Below are positions 57,401 to 64,000 of a DNA stretch of 64,000 bases, piece after piece. A program made the position numbers and the translations under genes. Within the stretch, counting starts at the first letter, position 1, and the number at the start of each line of letters is the position of its first letter. Below the pieces are notes generated by a model. That model was given only the letters and a program-made list of their open reading frames with translations. It did no database searches and was not told the DNA's origin. The stretch covers positions 62,001 through 126,000 of the forward strand of contig JAFDXJ010000046.1 of NCBI GenBank assembly GCA_018268015.1. The letters run 5' to 3'. Source of the stretch: Bacteroidota bacterium (GTDB lineage: Bacteria > Bacteroidota > Bacteroidia > Chitinophagales > Chitinophagaceae).

Positions 57401-60400
57401 ATTCAGCGGTACTTGCCAATTCAGCACTATTCTGCATAGCCATCGTTTTGGCTCTTACTCTTTCCAATGCCAATTGTATCTGTGCTTCTCTTGCCTGCTC
57501 TTCGGCTTTTTGCAGATCAAGGAAACGGGTATAAGTAAGATCAAAAACTTTTGCAAACCGAAGCAGAATATTAAAATGTTCTTCTGCTAATGGTTCAAGG
57601 GTGGCTACATTGATACCGCCAAAGTTGTTAAAAGAAGCGGATAACAGTACCCGATCAGGAGCCCTCATCCCATCCTTTACTATAGCAGGCAGGTTTGCCA
57701 GTTCTGTTTCATTGAACAAAATATCATCCCATTCTTTCTTCTTTTCCCCCTTTAAATCATAAACAAATTTTACATTTTGCTTTTTCCATTCATTTACAAA
57801 TTTGAGGTAAGCAGGATGTTCATGATATTTTATATAAAAGCTCATTGGATTGGATGGTACTTCTGAATTTGCCATCCACCATCTTGCTGCATTGGTTTCC
57901 GGTTCAAAAACCCAGATAATGCAACGGGTAAGTGCAAGATCCAATTTTGTTAATTCAGAAAAAACAGTACCAATGAGTTCTTTCAATTCGTCAGAGTTCT
58001 GCATCGCCATTGCCCTGGCTCTCACTCTTTCCAAACCCAATTCAATCTGTGCTTCTCTTGCCTGCGCTTCTGCATTTTGCAAATCTTTAAACCGCTGATA
58101 AGCCTGACCAAATACATTCGCAAACCTTCGCAACATTGCTCTGGAATTTTCATCAGGCGGGTTTACTGAAACCATCACAAGCGAGCCACCATGAAAATCG
58201 GAAACAGACCAGTATGCAGTTATACCGTCAGGTTTAATATTCTTTGTTCTGTTAGCAAGAAAAGCGTGAGCCTTTGGGTCAACTTTTTTTATAGCCTTAA
58301 AGAACTCCTTCGCTCGTTCCATATCGCTGATAATAACATAATCCTTTTTTCCGGCAAGATATTTCTGAAATGCCTCTTCCAGGATTCTGATGCCTTTGAT
58401 GTTAAACCGGGTTTCAGATTCAATTATTTCCCCGGTATTATCAGGTTTACGAAGAGCGGCCCAGGCTTCCAACTGCTGCAAAGGTTCATTCCATAAATGG
58501 ATGGCGCAGGTTTCTAATTCTTTCAGGCCAAGCAGACTAAATTGATTTCTCATCTCTCTTGCTACCTGTTTTAATTCTTTTGAAGAGTGCATGGCCATTG
58601 ATCTGCTTCTTACTCTTTCCAATGCTGCTTCTATCTGTGCTTCCCTTGCCTGTGCCTCGGCTTTTTGGAGATCAAGAAAACGGGTATAGGTTTGTTCAAA
58701 CACCTTTGCGAAGCGTTGAAATATATCATATGCTTCAGGAACCGGCTTGTAGGTAATGAAAAGTATGTAACCATAGTGGAAGAATGCAATGTGATCTATC
58801 TGATATTCCGGTAGCGAAATACCACTTTTTTCCATGGCCTTGAGCGCATCTCCTACAACGGGAATAGTTTTTAAATAGCCGTAATGTGCTTTGCAATCGC
58901 CCTTTTTAAATTCCTCTATATAAAATTTTTCACCCTTCTGCCCTTCTTTGAAATAAGTTAAAAAGAATTTTTCCCTTGGCGTCTTATAAAATGGTAGTGC
59001 TCCATTAGCGCTGCTAAACCATTCAAAATCCCCTTCTGCATTTTCTGCATAAATATGAAATGCACAGCCCCATGTTTCAATTCCGAGGCCCCGTACCTGC
59101 TCGTCTAAAAGTTTTGAAGCTTCTGCCAATTCGCCTGAGCGGTGCATCGCCATCGTTCTTGCTCTCACTCTTTCCAACGCCAATTGTACCTGTGCTTCTC
59201 TTGCCTGTGCTTCGGCTTTTTGTAAATCTAAAAACCTTGTGTAAGTCTGTTCAAACACTTTGGCAAAACGTTTTAATAAATCATTTTCAGTACCTGTAAA
59301 TTTTCTTCCCTCATGATTAATGATGAAAATGGAAGTATGCTTTGATACAGCAACAGACCGGGTATATCCGCCTGGAGCATCAAGTATTTGTTTTTTCTGT
59401 TTAGTAGAAAGATCAGCCCAGGGTTTTTGTTTGAATAATCTTGTAAAGAAATTTTTTTTCTGTTGTTGCGAAAACTCTTCCGTAAAAAATTTGGAGCCTC
59501 CTTTGATACCTTCTATTAAGTTTTTGACAAAGGCCAAATTAAAATGCGGCACCTTTACTTCAGCAGATGTATTGGCCGTACCGCCCGAACCCCAACAACG
59601 TAACTCCGGACCAACATTGCTGTTGATTACAATAAATGATCCGCCGTCAATTGTAAGATTCAGGTTCAATAACTCTCTATGAACTGTATGTATTACTTCC
59701 TGCAACTCAGAAGTGTGGTGCATGGCCATACTCCGGCTTCTCACTCTTTCCAATGCAGCTTCTATCTGTGCTTCTCTCGCCTGTGCTTCGGCTTTAGCAA
59801 TATCCACATATCTTTTGTAAGCAAGATCAAATACATTCCGAAATTTTTTCAGCATTTCCACTTCCTCTTTTGATATCGGATTAAATGTGGAAATGCCCAA
59901 AGCTCCTACGCCGGTAGAATAGAAGTAATAATAAAGTGTAGAAATTTTATCAAGCCTGGAGTCTTTATATTCTCCGCTGTTTCGCCTTCTTTGCTGCCAG
60001 CTTTTCAACCCATCCTTTTTTATCACCAATTTTGCAAAAGCATCTTTCGCTTTTCTAATTTTCTTTTGAAACTCAGCAAATGCAGGATGACTGCTGTAAG
60101 GGAGTTTTGCAAAATTTCCTCCGGCAAAATCCGAGTAATCGTAGTCATGCAACAGGCCATTCTTATCATCCCAAAAGTTGATAAGTGCATTCCTTAAATC
60201 TTTAAAGCCAAGTGCTTTTAATTCCGTAAAAAAGACCTGGCAAATATTCAGAATATCACTGGCAGTATTCATTGCCATCGTAACGACTCTTACTCTCTCT
60301 AATGCGGCTTCTATCTCTAGTTCTTTGTTTTTGTTTTCCAAGTCTGCTGTTCGTTCAGCTACAACCTGCTCCAGCTCTTTTACTTTTTTTTCTGCTTCAC

Positions 60401-60845
60401 CTACATGAAAAGTATCCTCCGAACTGCTGGCAGCATCGGGTATAGAACCATGAAACAATACCAATTGCCACTTGTTAATCCGGTATTTGAATAATGTGGT
60501 AAACCTCAGATGAAGGGTAACTTTGTTTTTTTTATCACCAAGCTGCACCAAAACTTCATCCTGGAACTGAGCGGTGGTTTCGTCAATAAATTTTGGCCGG
60601 TATGGAGAAATTAATTTCGCTTTGAACAACTTTCCTTTTGCTTGCCGTCTTGAATCCATTACCATTTTACGGTAATCTTCTCTTGATTGCACTTTTTCAT
60701 CCGCAGCGGTGCCATAGCCACTTACATCTTCGGCAATGTATTGGTTGATATAGTGCAGAGGAGCCTTCATATCCAAAATGCTTATATCCAAAGCACATTT
60801 ATAGGATGTGGCTAATTCGGCTTTTATTTGCTTAGATATTTTCAT
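54447..60845 (-). CDS. Giant soluble histidine kinase with SnoaL-like domain and nine tandem GAF-like modules
   Basis: A 2132-aa kinase with no signal peptide or membrane helix, so cytoplasmic. Residues 1-140 resemble a SnoaL/NTF2-like domain (KYRINKWQLVLFHGS). A coiled coil (about 148-180) follows. Then come nine modules of 182-195 residues, each opening with a helix of the type AREAQIEAALERVRSRSMAM and continuing into a GAF-like alpha/beta domain. Their helices probably stack into one long signalling rod. The shared transmitter ends the protein (phospho-acceptor near H1890). Near the C-terminus GLPAGQAG derives from an inserted palindrome (54481-54501). The stop is inside A4. The start codon is 3 bp after the stop of a severed HK tail. 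Confidence 0.9.
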   Translation of the reverse strand: MKISKQIKAELATSYKCALDISILDMKAPLHYINQYIAEDVSGYGTAADEKVQSREDYRKMVMDSRRQAKGKLFKAKLISPYRPKFIDETTAQFQDEVLVQLGDKKNKVTLHLRFTTLFKYRINKWQLVLFHGSIPDAASSSEDTFHVGEAEKKVKELEQVVAERTADLENKNKELEIEAALERVRVVTMAMNTASDILNICQVFFTELKALGFKDLRNALINFWDDKNGLLHDYDYSDFAGGNFAKLPYSSHPAFAEFQKKIRKAKDAFAKLVIKKDGLKSWQQRRRNSGEYKDSRLDKISTLYYYFYSTGVGALGISTFNPISKEEVEMLKKFRNVFDLAYKRYVDIAKAEAQAREAQIEAALERVRSRSMAMHHTSELQEVIHTVHRELLNLNLTIDGGSFIVINSNVGPELRCWGSGGTANTSAEVKVPHFNLAFVKNLIEGIKGGSKFFTEEFSQQQKKNFFTRLFKQKPWADLSTKQKKQILDAPGGYTRSVAVSKHTSIFIINHEGRKFTGTENDLLKRFAKVFEQTYTRFLDLQKAEAQAREAQVQLALERVRARTMAMHRSGELAEASKLLDEQVRGLGIETWGCAFHIYAENAEGDFEWFSSANGALPFYKTPREKFFLTYFKEGQKGEKFYIEEFKKGDCKAHYGYLKTIPVVGDALKAMEKSGISLPEYQIDHIAFFHYGYILFITYKPVPEAYDIFQRFAKVFEQTYTRFLDLQKAEAQAREAQIEAALERVRSRSMAMHSSKELKQVAREMRNQFSLLGLKELETCAIHLWNEPLQQLEAWAALRKPDNTGEIIESETRFNIKGIRILEEAFQKYLAGKKDYVIISDMERAKEFFKAIKKVDPKAHAFLANRTKNIKPDGITAYWSVSDFHGGSLVMVSVNPPDENSRAMLRRFANVFGQAYQRFKDLQNAEAQAREAQIELGLERVRARAMAMQNSDELKELIGTVFSELTKLDLALTRCIIWVFEPETNAARWWMANSEVPSNPMSFYIKYHEHPAYLKFVNEWKKQNVKFVYDLKGEKKKEWDDILFNETELANLPAIVKDGMRAPDRVLLSASFNNFGGINVATLEPLAEEHFNILLRFAKVFDLTYTRFLDLQKAEEQAREAQIQLALERVRAKTMAMQNSAELASTAELLFLEFQKLVQQQLIQTTIGIYNEAANEIEFRATHWEGGGLQVEQPAYGSMDEPTLLKPIAMAWRAKEKSLVVELSGKNLKGWVKYRNKMAGVSISSKDTNGKRVISIAFFSRGHLSLSSALPLPEETVKILERFANAFDGTYTRFLDLQKAEAQAREAQIEAALERVRSRSMAMHKSEELKEVIRLVLEQFIYLKINAEHAGFYIDYKAHDDMHIWLADPNIEPFFAILPYFDTPTWNSFREAKANGTILHTDFLDFKEKNKFYKSLFKLFTVPEEAKKFYLQCKGLAVSTVLLDSVGLYIENFSGTPYSDEENKILIRFGKVFQQTYTRFLDLQKAEAQAREAQVEAALERVRSRTMAMRDSSELLQTAEILFDQMRLLGAELQGVAFAICDKDSMMVQKWTSIGIFSHPYNIDPGEQRMYEAWKYQSGMYEEVYEGEKQKKYFEAFMKIPAFREGLQKMIDAGYPIPAWQKNYAVPFQQGYLLIITTKPFEETQIFLRFGKVFEQTYTRFLDLQKAEDSTKEAIKQAALDRIRADIAAMRTAKDLERIIPLIWNELTILKVPFTRCGVFIMDNEKELIHTFLSTPDGKAIAAIHIPYNTPGKTRLIPENWKKKNPYTDHWTDNDFIDFATALKENHAFESSETYLSGFPHGGFYLHFLPFLQGMLYVGNPTQLDEEETDLIQAVADAFSSAYSRYEDFNKLESAKKQVDSALSELQATQKQLIQSEKMASLGELTAGIAHEIQNPLNFVNNFSEVSNELIDEMKEELEKGNYDDAKEIADDVKQNLEKINHHGKRADAIVKGMLQHSRSSSGQKELTDINALCDEYLRLSYHGLRAKDKSFNAKFETDFDASLPKINVVRQDIGRVILNLINNAFYAVSEKAKLQASGYEPRVIVSTKKLNDKVEIRVNDNGNGIPEKIKDKIFQPFFTTKPTGSGTGLGLSLSYDIVKAHGGEIKMETKEGEGLPAGQAGTEFIIQLPVV
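54481..54501. repeat. Short palindrome (type P1) inserted in frame near the giant HK C-terminus
   Basis: CCTGCCTG-TCCGG-CAGGCAGG palindrome encoding LPAGQAG on the minus strand, between EGEG and TEFII where other HKs read straight through (ENEGTEFII). The frame is kept. A decayed copy sits in the HK tail at 60886-60906, and a related palindrome lies inside repeat A5 (61054-61074). Confidence 0.8.
55300..60323 (-). repeat. Nine tandem GAF-like modules (protein-level repeat)
   Basis: The LERVR-type helix recurs at about 60295, 59745, 59170, 58610, 58025, 57460, 56895, 56340 and 55795, a period of 545-585 bp. The helix is highly conserved between units (AEAQAREAQ, AALERVRSRSMAMH). The GAF-like bodies differ widely in sequence, so each may bind or sense something different. 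The last unit (EAIKQAALDRIRADIAAM) is the most diverged. Confidence 0.85.
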
Positions 60846-60848
60846 TTC

Positions 60849-60953
60849 CTAATCATTAACAGGTAAACTAATTATAAATTCAGTACCTGCCTGTCCGGTT
60901 AACAGGCTCTCTACCTTTATCTCTCCACCATGCGCTTTTACTTTATCATACAT
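60849..60953 (-). pseudogene. Severed HK tail beyond repeat A5
   Basis: Thirty-four codons, [20 protein letters not shown] through to SLPVND and TAG. It is cut at the same Tyr codon as the other family A cases. LLTGQAG is a decayed version of the LPAGQAG palindrome product of the giant HK, so this tail and that of the giant HK share ancestry. The stop lies 3 bp before the giant HK start codon, so translation of this short frame could feed into that start. Confidence 0.85.
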
Positions 60954-61087
60954 TGTCTGAATCACTGATTAGCACTGATTTTTGGATTTCACTGATTTCG
61001 TATTTGAATTAATTTGTTTCATAAATCTGTGCAATCATTTAATCCCGTTAATCCCTGCCTACCGGAAGGCAGGCGTGGTTCAGACCA
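60953..61087. repeat. Family A palindromic repeat with nested palindrome (A5)
   Basis: About 135 bp with ends TTGTCTGAAT and GGTTCAGACCA and the usual inverted inner blocks. A second palindrome of type P1 (CCTGCCT-ACCGGA-AGGCAGG, 61054-61074) is inserted near the right end, a repeat within a repeat. The right end carries the TGA stop (61080-61082) of the HK at 61080-62114. Confidence 0.85.
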
Positions 61088-62114
61088 CAGGCAATGAAAT
61101 AATAAACTCTGTCCCTTCATTCTCTTTGCTTTCTACTTTTATTTCCCCACCATGTGATTTCACTATATCATAGCTCAAACTTAATCCCAATCCTGTTCCG
61201 CTTCCTGTTGGTTTGGTGGTAAAAAATGGCTGAAATATTTTCTCTTTTATCTTTTCAGGAATTCCGGTTCCATTGTCTTTTACACTTATCTCTATTTTGT
61301 CGTTCACCCTTTTTGTACTTACCCATATTGTTGGCTCATACCCGGATTCATTGATTTTCTTTCTTTCATTGACTGCATAAAACGCATTATTGATCAAATT
61401 CAAAATCACTCTCCCAATATCCTGAGGCGCCACATTTATTTTTGAAAGTGAAGCATCAAAATCCGTTTCAAACTTTGCGTTAAAGCTTTTTTCTTTTGCT
61501 CTCAAACCATGATAACTCAATCGTAAATATTCATCGCATAGCGCATTGATGTCTGTCATTTCTTTCTGACCTGACGACGTCCTACTATGCTGCAACATGC
61601 CTTTTACAATAGCATCTGCCCTTTTTCCATGATGATTTATTTTTTCTAAGTTTTGCTTTACATCATCTGCAATTTCTTTGGCATCATCATAGTTACCTTT
61701 TTCTAATTCCTCTTTCATTTCATCTATCAATTCATTGCTTACTTCAGAAAAATTATTTACAAAGTTCAACGGGTTTTGTATTTCATGAGCAATACCTGCA
61801 GTGAGTTCCCCAAGCGAAGCCATCTTTTCGGATTGGATCAATTGTGCCTGTGCAGCCTTTAACTCTTCCAGTGATTTTTGTAAAGCATCATTGGATTCTT
61901 CAATTGCTTTTCTTTTCAACTCCAGTTCCTGGATAGTTTCTTCCAGAAGAATGGCGGTGGTGCGTTTCACTTTTTCTGTACGATCAAGTTTGAAGTTGAT
62001 TATTTCGTATTGCTTATCTGCATCCTTCACTGCTTTTTCAAGTGCAGATTTTTCAGCATCGCTGAGTTGCAATTGCTGAAGGAGGTTGAGAATATTTTGG
62101 AATGACGAGTTCAA
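61080..62114 (-). CDS. Small soluble histidine kinase following FIST genes
   Basis: A 344-aa cytoplasmic kinase with no membrane segment. An N-terminal helical, coiled-coil region (about 1-92, with LEETIQELELKRKAIEESND) is followed by the shared transmitter with H110 and intact ATPase boxes ([21 protein letters not shown]). It ends SLPVV with the stop inside A5. Upstream on the same strand lie a four-helix-bundle gene and two FIST-domain genes. FIST proteins are putative ligand sensors that commonly sit beside signalling proteins, so they are the likely input partners. Confidence 0.92.
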   Translation of the reverse strand: MNSSFQNILNLLQQLQLSDAEKSALEKAVKDADKQYEIINFKLDRTEKVKRTTAILLEETIQELELKRKAIEESNDALQKSLEELKAAQAQLIQSEKMASLGELTAGIAHEIQNPLNFVNNFSEVSNELIDEMKEELEKGNYDDAKEIADDVKQNLEKINHHGKRADAIVKGMLQHSRTSSGQKEMTDINALCDEYLRLSYHGLRAKEKSFNAKFETDFDASLSKINVAPQDIGRVILNLINNAFYAVNERKKINESGYEPTIWVSTKRVNDKIEISVKDNGTGIPEKIKEKIFQPFFTTKPTGSGTGLGLSLSYDIVKSHGGEIKVESKENEGTEFIISLPVV

Positions 62115-62176
62115 TTGGTAATGGTTAATGGTTAATTGTGAATGGTTAATTGTTAATGGTGAATGGTTAATTGGAT
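62108..62176. repeat. AT-rich intergenic repeat (TTAATGGT/TTAACAATT type), first of three
   Basis: Units such as AATGGTTAATTG recur and are close to their own inverse (CAATTAACCATT). Similar sequence fills the spacers at 62537-62614 and 63757-63823, so all three gaps of this gene set carry it. Confidence 0.7.
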
Positions 62177-62526
62177 TTCCTCCGCTTTAATGTTTTTAAT
62201 ATTGATGTCAGTAATTTCCTTATTTCAGTTATATCACTATAAAAAGAATCGTATAGTTGTTTTTCTATGAATTCTGACTGGTATAAAAGTTCAATCCAGT
62301 ATTCAGTTTCGTTGGCTTCTTTCTGTACTATCCCGAATTTATGAATAAAATCTACTTTGCTTTCTGCCTGCTCCGATTCCCTGACCATGGCACCAATAGA
62401 AGTCCCGCATCGTAATAACTGTTTACTGAGGACATACTCCTTCTTTTCACCCTGCAGGTATTGATACAACTTAATTATGCGAAGGGCAAAGGCAAAGCTT
62501 TTCGTTTTAATTATATTTTCCTTCAT
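62167..62526 (-). CDS. Four-helix-bundle protein (S23 rRNA intervening-sequence family)
   Basis: A 119-aa protein of the small four-helix-bundle family first noted as open frames in 23S rRNA intervening sequences. LLRCGTSIGAMVRESEQAES, FIHKFGIVQKEANETEYWIELL and the final DITEIRKLLTSILKTLK match the family's order. Its function is not established. It lies between FIST and the HK on the same strand, with AT-rich repeats on both sides. It may be a passenger inserted in the FIST-HK unit rather than a signalling part. Confidence 0.88.
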   Translation of the reverse strand: MKENIIKTKSFAFALRIIKLYQYLQGEKKEYVLSKQLLRCGTSIGAMVRESEQAESKVDFIHKFGIVQKEANETEYWIELLYQSEFIEKQLYDSFYSDITEIRKLLTSILKTLKRRKSN

Positions 62527-62536
62527 GATAGTGAAT

Positions 62537-62614
62537 GATTTATTGTCAATTGTTAATGGTGAATTATGAATGGTGATTTAAATTAACAATTAACAATTCA
62601 CCATTAACAATTAT
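62537..62614. repeat. AT-rich intergenic repeat, second copy
   Basis: The segment contains TTGTTAATGGTGAATTATGAA followed by AACAATTAACAATTCACCAT, which form an inverted pair around 62575. It fills the gap between FIST and the four-helix-bundle gene. Confidence 0.7.
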
Positions 62615-63753
62615 TTCTTCTCTTTCAACGCCACACAACAAGTTGTCAGGTTATGCATTTCCAAATTGCCTCCGGTAGCTCTTCCTAATTCGGCATTGCT
62701 GAACATGCCGGCCATGGGCACATCCCATACCTGTTTTACTCCTTCTAATTCTTTACTCATCAAAGGACCCAATGAGAGTATTCTCCCGGCGCAACTGAAT
62801 ACTACCAATGCATCCGCCTCGGGCATTTCGGTGGCTTTTAAATTTTCTACCCCTTTCACTACTTTTTCCATCACATCCCAATCGGGTGGCAGAGAAAATC
62901 TGACTTTTGCGCCTTGCGGCACTGATCCGCTGGTATAAAAAGAACGATCATTCCAGTCAACTACCAAACCGGGGCGCATAACAGGATCGCCTTTTTCTCT
63001 TTGTAATTGCAGCGGGAAATTGGCTGCTATCTCAATGAGCAGGTTTCCATTTTCGGGAGAAACATTTTCAAGCCCTCCGTATTTAGCAGTAATATCCAGT
63101 ACCGGGATATCATCAACGGTATATACATGATTGCCTTCACTTTTTGTTACGATCCTTTCGGTACCCACAGCTTTCCATCCGCAGGTGGCAACACCTTTTA
63201 TTTCCACTTTTGTTTCATCAAGGGCAATGCATACCATAGCGATACCGCTATCTTTTCCATTGCTGAATACAAAGGTTTCGGAAAACGAATAATCATCTCC
63301 TGCTGCTCCGCCATAGGCATTTACCTGAGGGCCCAGTATATCTGCAATTCCATGTAAAATTTCTTCCCCATCGGCTGCGGCATGGCTGGTACCAATTAAA
63401 AATGCTGGTACGGCAAATTTCTCCTTTGCTTTTTGTGCTATGCTTTTTGAAATCTCCCGGTAATTTCTTTCGGGGTATTCTTCAAAATAGATTTGAAAAA
63501 AATCTTTGTTCATATCAAGCAGTAAAATGGCTGCTGAACCTTTCTCCGTTTCTTCGTCAATAAACTCACCGTTGGTGGTGCAGCCGAAAATGGCAATGCC
63601 TTCCCGGTCCAGCACTTCACAGATTGCTTTCCTGTCCTGCCTTCTTGAAATAAAACAAATGGATAGTGTTGGTTTGAAACCGTCGGCCATACTTTCTTTT
63701 AATGCCGATTGAATTTCTTCGGTTGATTTTCCCTTAATAGATTTCGCTATCAT
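62611..63753 (-). CDS. FIST-domain sensor protein
   Basis: FIST (F-box and intracellular signal transduction) proteins are thought to bind small ligands, possibly amino acids, and are found with signalling modules. The 380-aa soluble product has the FIST_N half (IFGCTTNGEFIDE near 53-65, AFLIGTSHAAADGEEI) and the FIST_C half (GLVVDWNDRSFYTSGSVPQG, VFSCAGRILSLGP). It ends TTCCVALKEKK. A second FIST gene lies directly upstream with a similar end, so the pair arose by duplication. A soluble HK two genes downstream is the probable recipient of the signal. Confidence 0.88.
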   Translation of the reverse strand: MIAKSIKGKSTEEIQSALKESMADGFKPTLSICFISRRQDRKAICEVLDREGIAIFGCTTNGEFIDEETEKGSAAILLLDMNKDFFQIYFEEYPERNYREISKSIAQKAKEKFAVPAFLIGTSHAAADGEEILHGIADILGPQVNAYGGAAGDDYSFSETFVFSNGKDSGIAMVCIALDETKVEIKGVATCGWKAVGTERIVTKSEGNHVYTVDDIPVLDITAKYGGLENVSPENGNLLIEIAANFPLQLQREKGDPVMRPGLVVDWNDRSFYTSGSVPQGAKVRFSLPPDWDVMEKVVKGVENLKATEMPEADALVVFSCAGRILSLGPLMSKELEGVKQVWDVPMAGMFSNAELGRATGGNLEMHNLTTCCVALKEKK

Positions 63754-63756
63754 AAT

Positions 63757-63823
63757 TTTTAATTTTTAATTGATAATGGTGAATGGTGAATTGAATTAGT
63801 AATTAACAATTAACCATTCACAA
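63757..63823. repeat. AT-rich intergenic repeat, third copy
   Basis: ATTGATAATGGTGAATGGTGA faces TTAACAATTAACCATTCACAA, again an inverted arrangement, between the two FIST genes. Confidence 0.7.
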
Positions 63824-64000
63824 TTATTTTTTCTCTTTCAACGCCACCCAACTATTGGTTGTAGAACAAAATGTTTGCTGCCCGGTTTCTTTCATTCCAT
63901 ATTCTCCATAAGTAAAAAAGCCCGCCATGGGCGCATTCCATAGCTCACTTAAACCATCATTTTCCATTTTAGCCAAAGGCCCTAATGCATTGAGGCGGCC
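63824..64000 (-). CDS. Second FIST-domain protein (C-terminal part, runs off the window)
   Basis: A frame open to the window edge encodes 58 residues ending NSWVALKEKK. GRLNALGPLAKMENDGLSEL and WNAPMAGFFTYGEYG align well with the end of the neighbouring FIST protein (GRILSLGPLMSKELEGV, VPMAGMFSNAELG). It is a tandem paralogue. The catalytic or binding half lies outside the window. Confidence 0.85.
   Translation of the reverse strand, partial: GRLNALGPLAKMENDGLSELWNAPMAGFFTYGEYGMKETGQQTFCSTTNSWVALKEKK

Noticed and set aside
62108..63823. AT-rich repeats near 62-64 kb as a replication origin or CRISPR array
   Set aside because: Units are irregular, confined to three gene gaps, without spacers, DnaA-box clusters or nearby dnaA or cas genes.

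Overview
The window reads as Bacteroidota chromosome, most likely a Chitinophagaceae-like member. The pointers are low GC with many A/T runs, promoters of the TTTG-N19-TAnnTTTG type (clearest before rpsL), start codons without strong Shine-Dalgarno sequences, a long-form NusB, an OmpH/Skp-type protein, a DUF4399 lipoprotein, two-component propeller kinases and TPR kinases. The taxon is inferred from gene types only. No tRNA, rRNA or CRISPR array was recognised by eye.

Layout. 1-8.5 kb is conserved housekeeping, almost all on the minus strand: rpsL-rpsG, fusA, ispD, an isoaspartyl peptidase, a heptose-7-phosphate kinase, an amino-acid permease and an OmpH-like chaperone. 8.7-11.3 kb holds a DUF4399 lipoprotein, nusB and a diheme cytochrome c. 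11.5-16.7 kb is a tight minus-strand signalling operon: unknown Pro-tailed protein, multi-pass membrane protein, histidine kinase (HK), stand-alone receiver, receiver-adenylate cyclase, and an HD-domain/YitT membrane fusion. 18.4-22.2 kb has a secreted esterase, DedA and TerC. 31.1-36.6 kb is a GH3-GH38 glycosidase pair. 37.6-44.5 kb is an island with a wrecked M16 peptidase (minus strand) and plus-strand genes: an ABC exporter interrupted by one in-frame TGA, a PLD-family protein, a PafA-type alkaline phosphatase and a CotH-like protein. 62-64 kb has a four-helix-bundle protein and two FIST sensor proteins upstream of a small HK.

The dominant theme is an expansion of histidine kinases: ten intact HK genes, all on the minus strand, with nearly the same C-terminal transmitter but different inputs (short membrane anchor, multi-pass membrane, TPR, beta-propeller/Y_Y_Y, 7TM-DISM, nine tandem GAF-like modules, coiled coil). 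Only two receiver proteins are present, both in the first operon, so most of these kinases are orphans here.

The most unusual signal is at the 3' ends of these HK genes. Every copy I found of two unrelated palindromic repeat families sits exactly at an HK stop codon. Family A is a hairpin of about 90-135 bp with TTGTCTGAA/TTCAGACAA ends. Family B is a REP-like element with three hairpins per end, one copy of which encodes an IS200-like (RAYT) transposase. On the far side of these repeats lie severed second copies of the HK C-terminus, always cut at the same codon: just before the Tyr of the YDIVKAHGG segment for family A, and just before NGNGIP for family B. The upstream HK remains full length, with its last codon and stop lying in or against the repeat. 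It looks as if an HK tail plus a repeat acts as a unit that replaces or duplicates HK 3' ends. Shorter palindromes are also inserted in frame within HK coding sequence.
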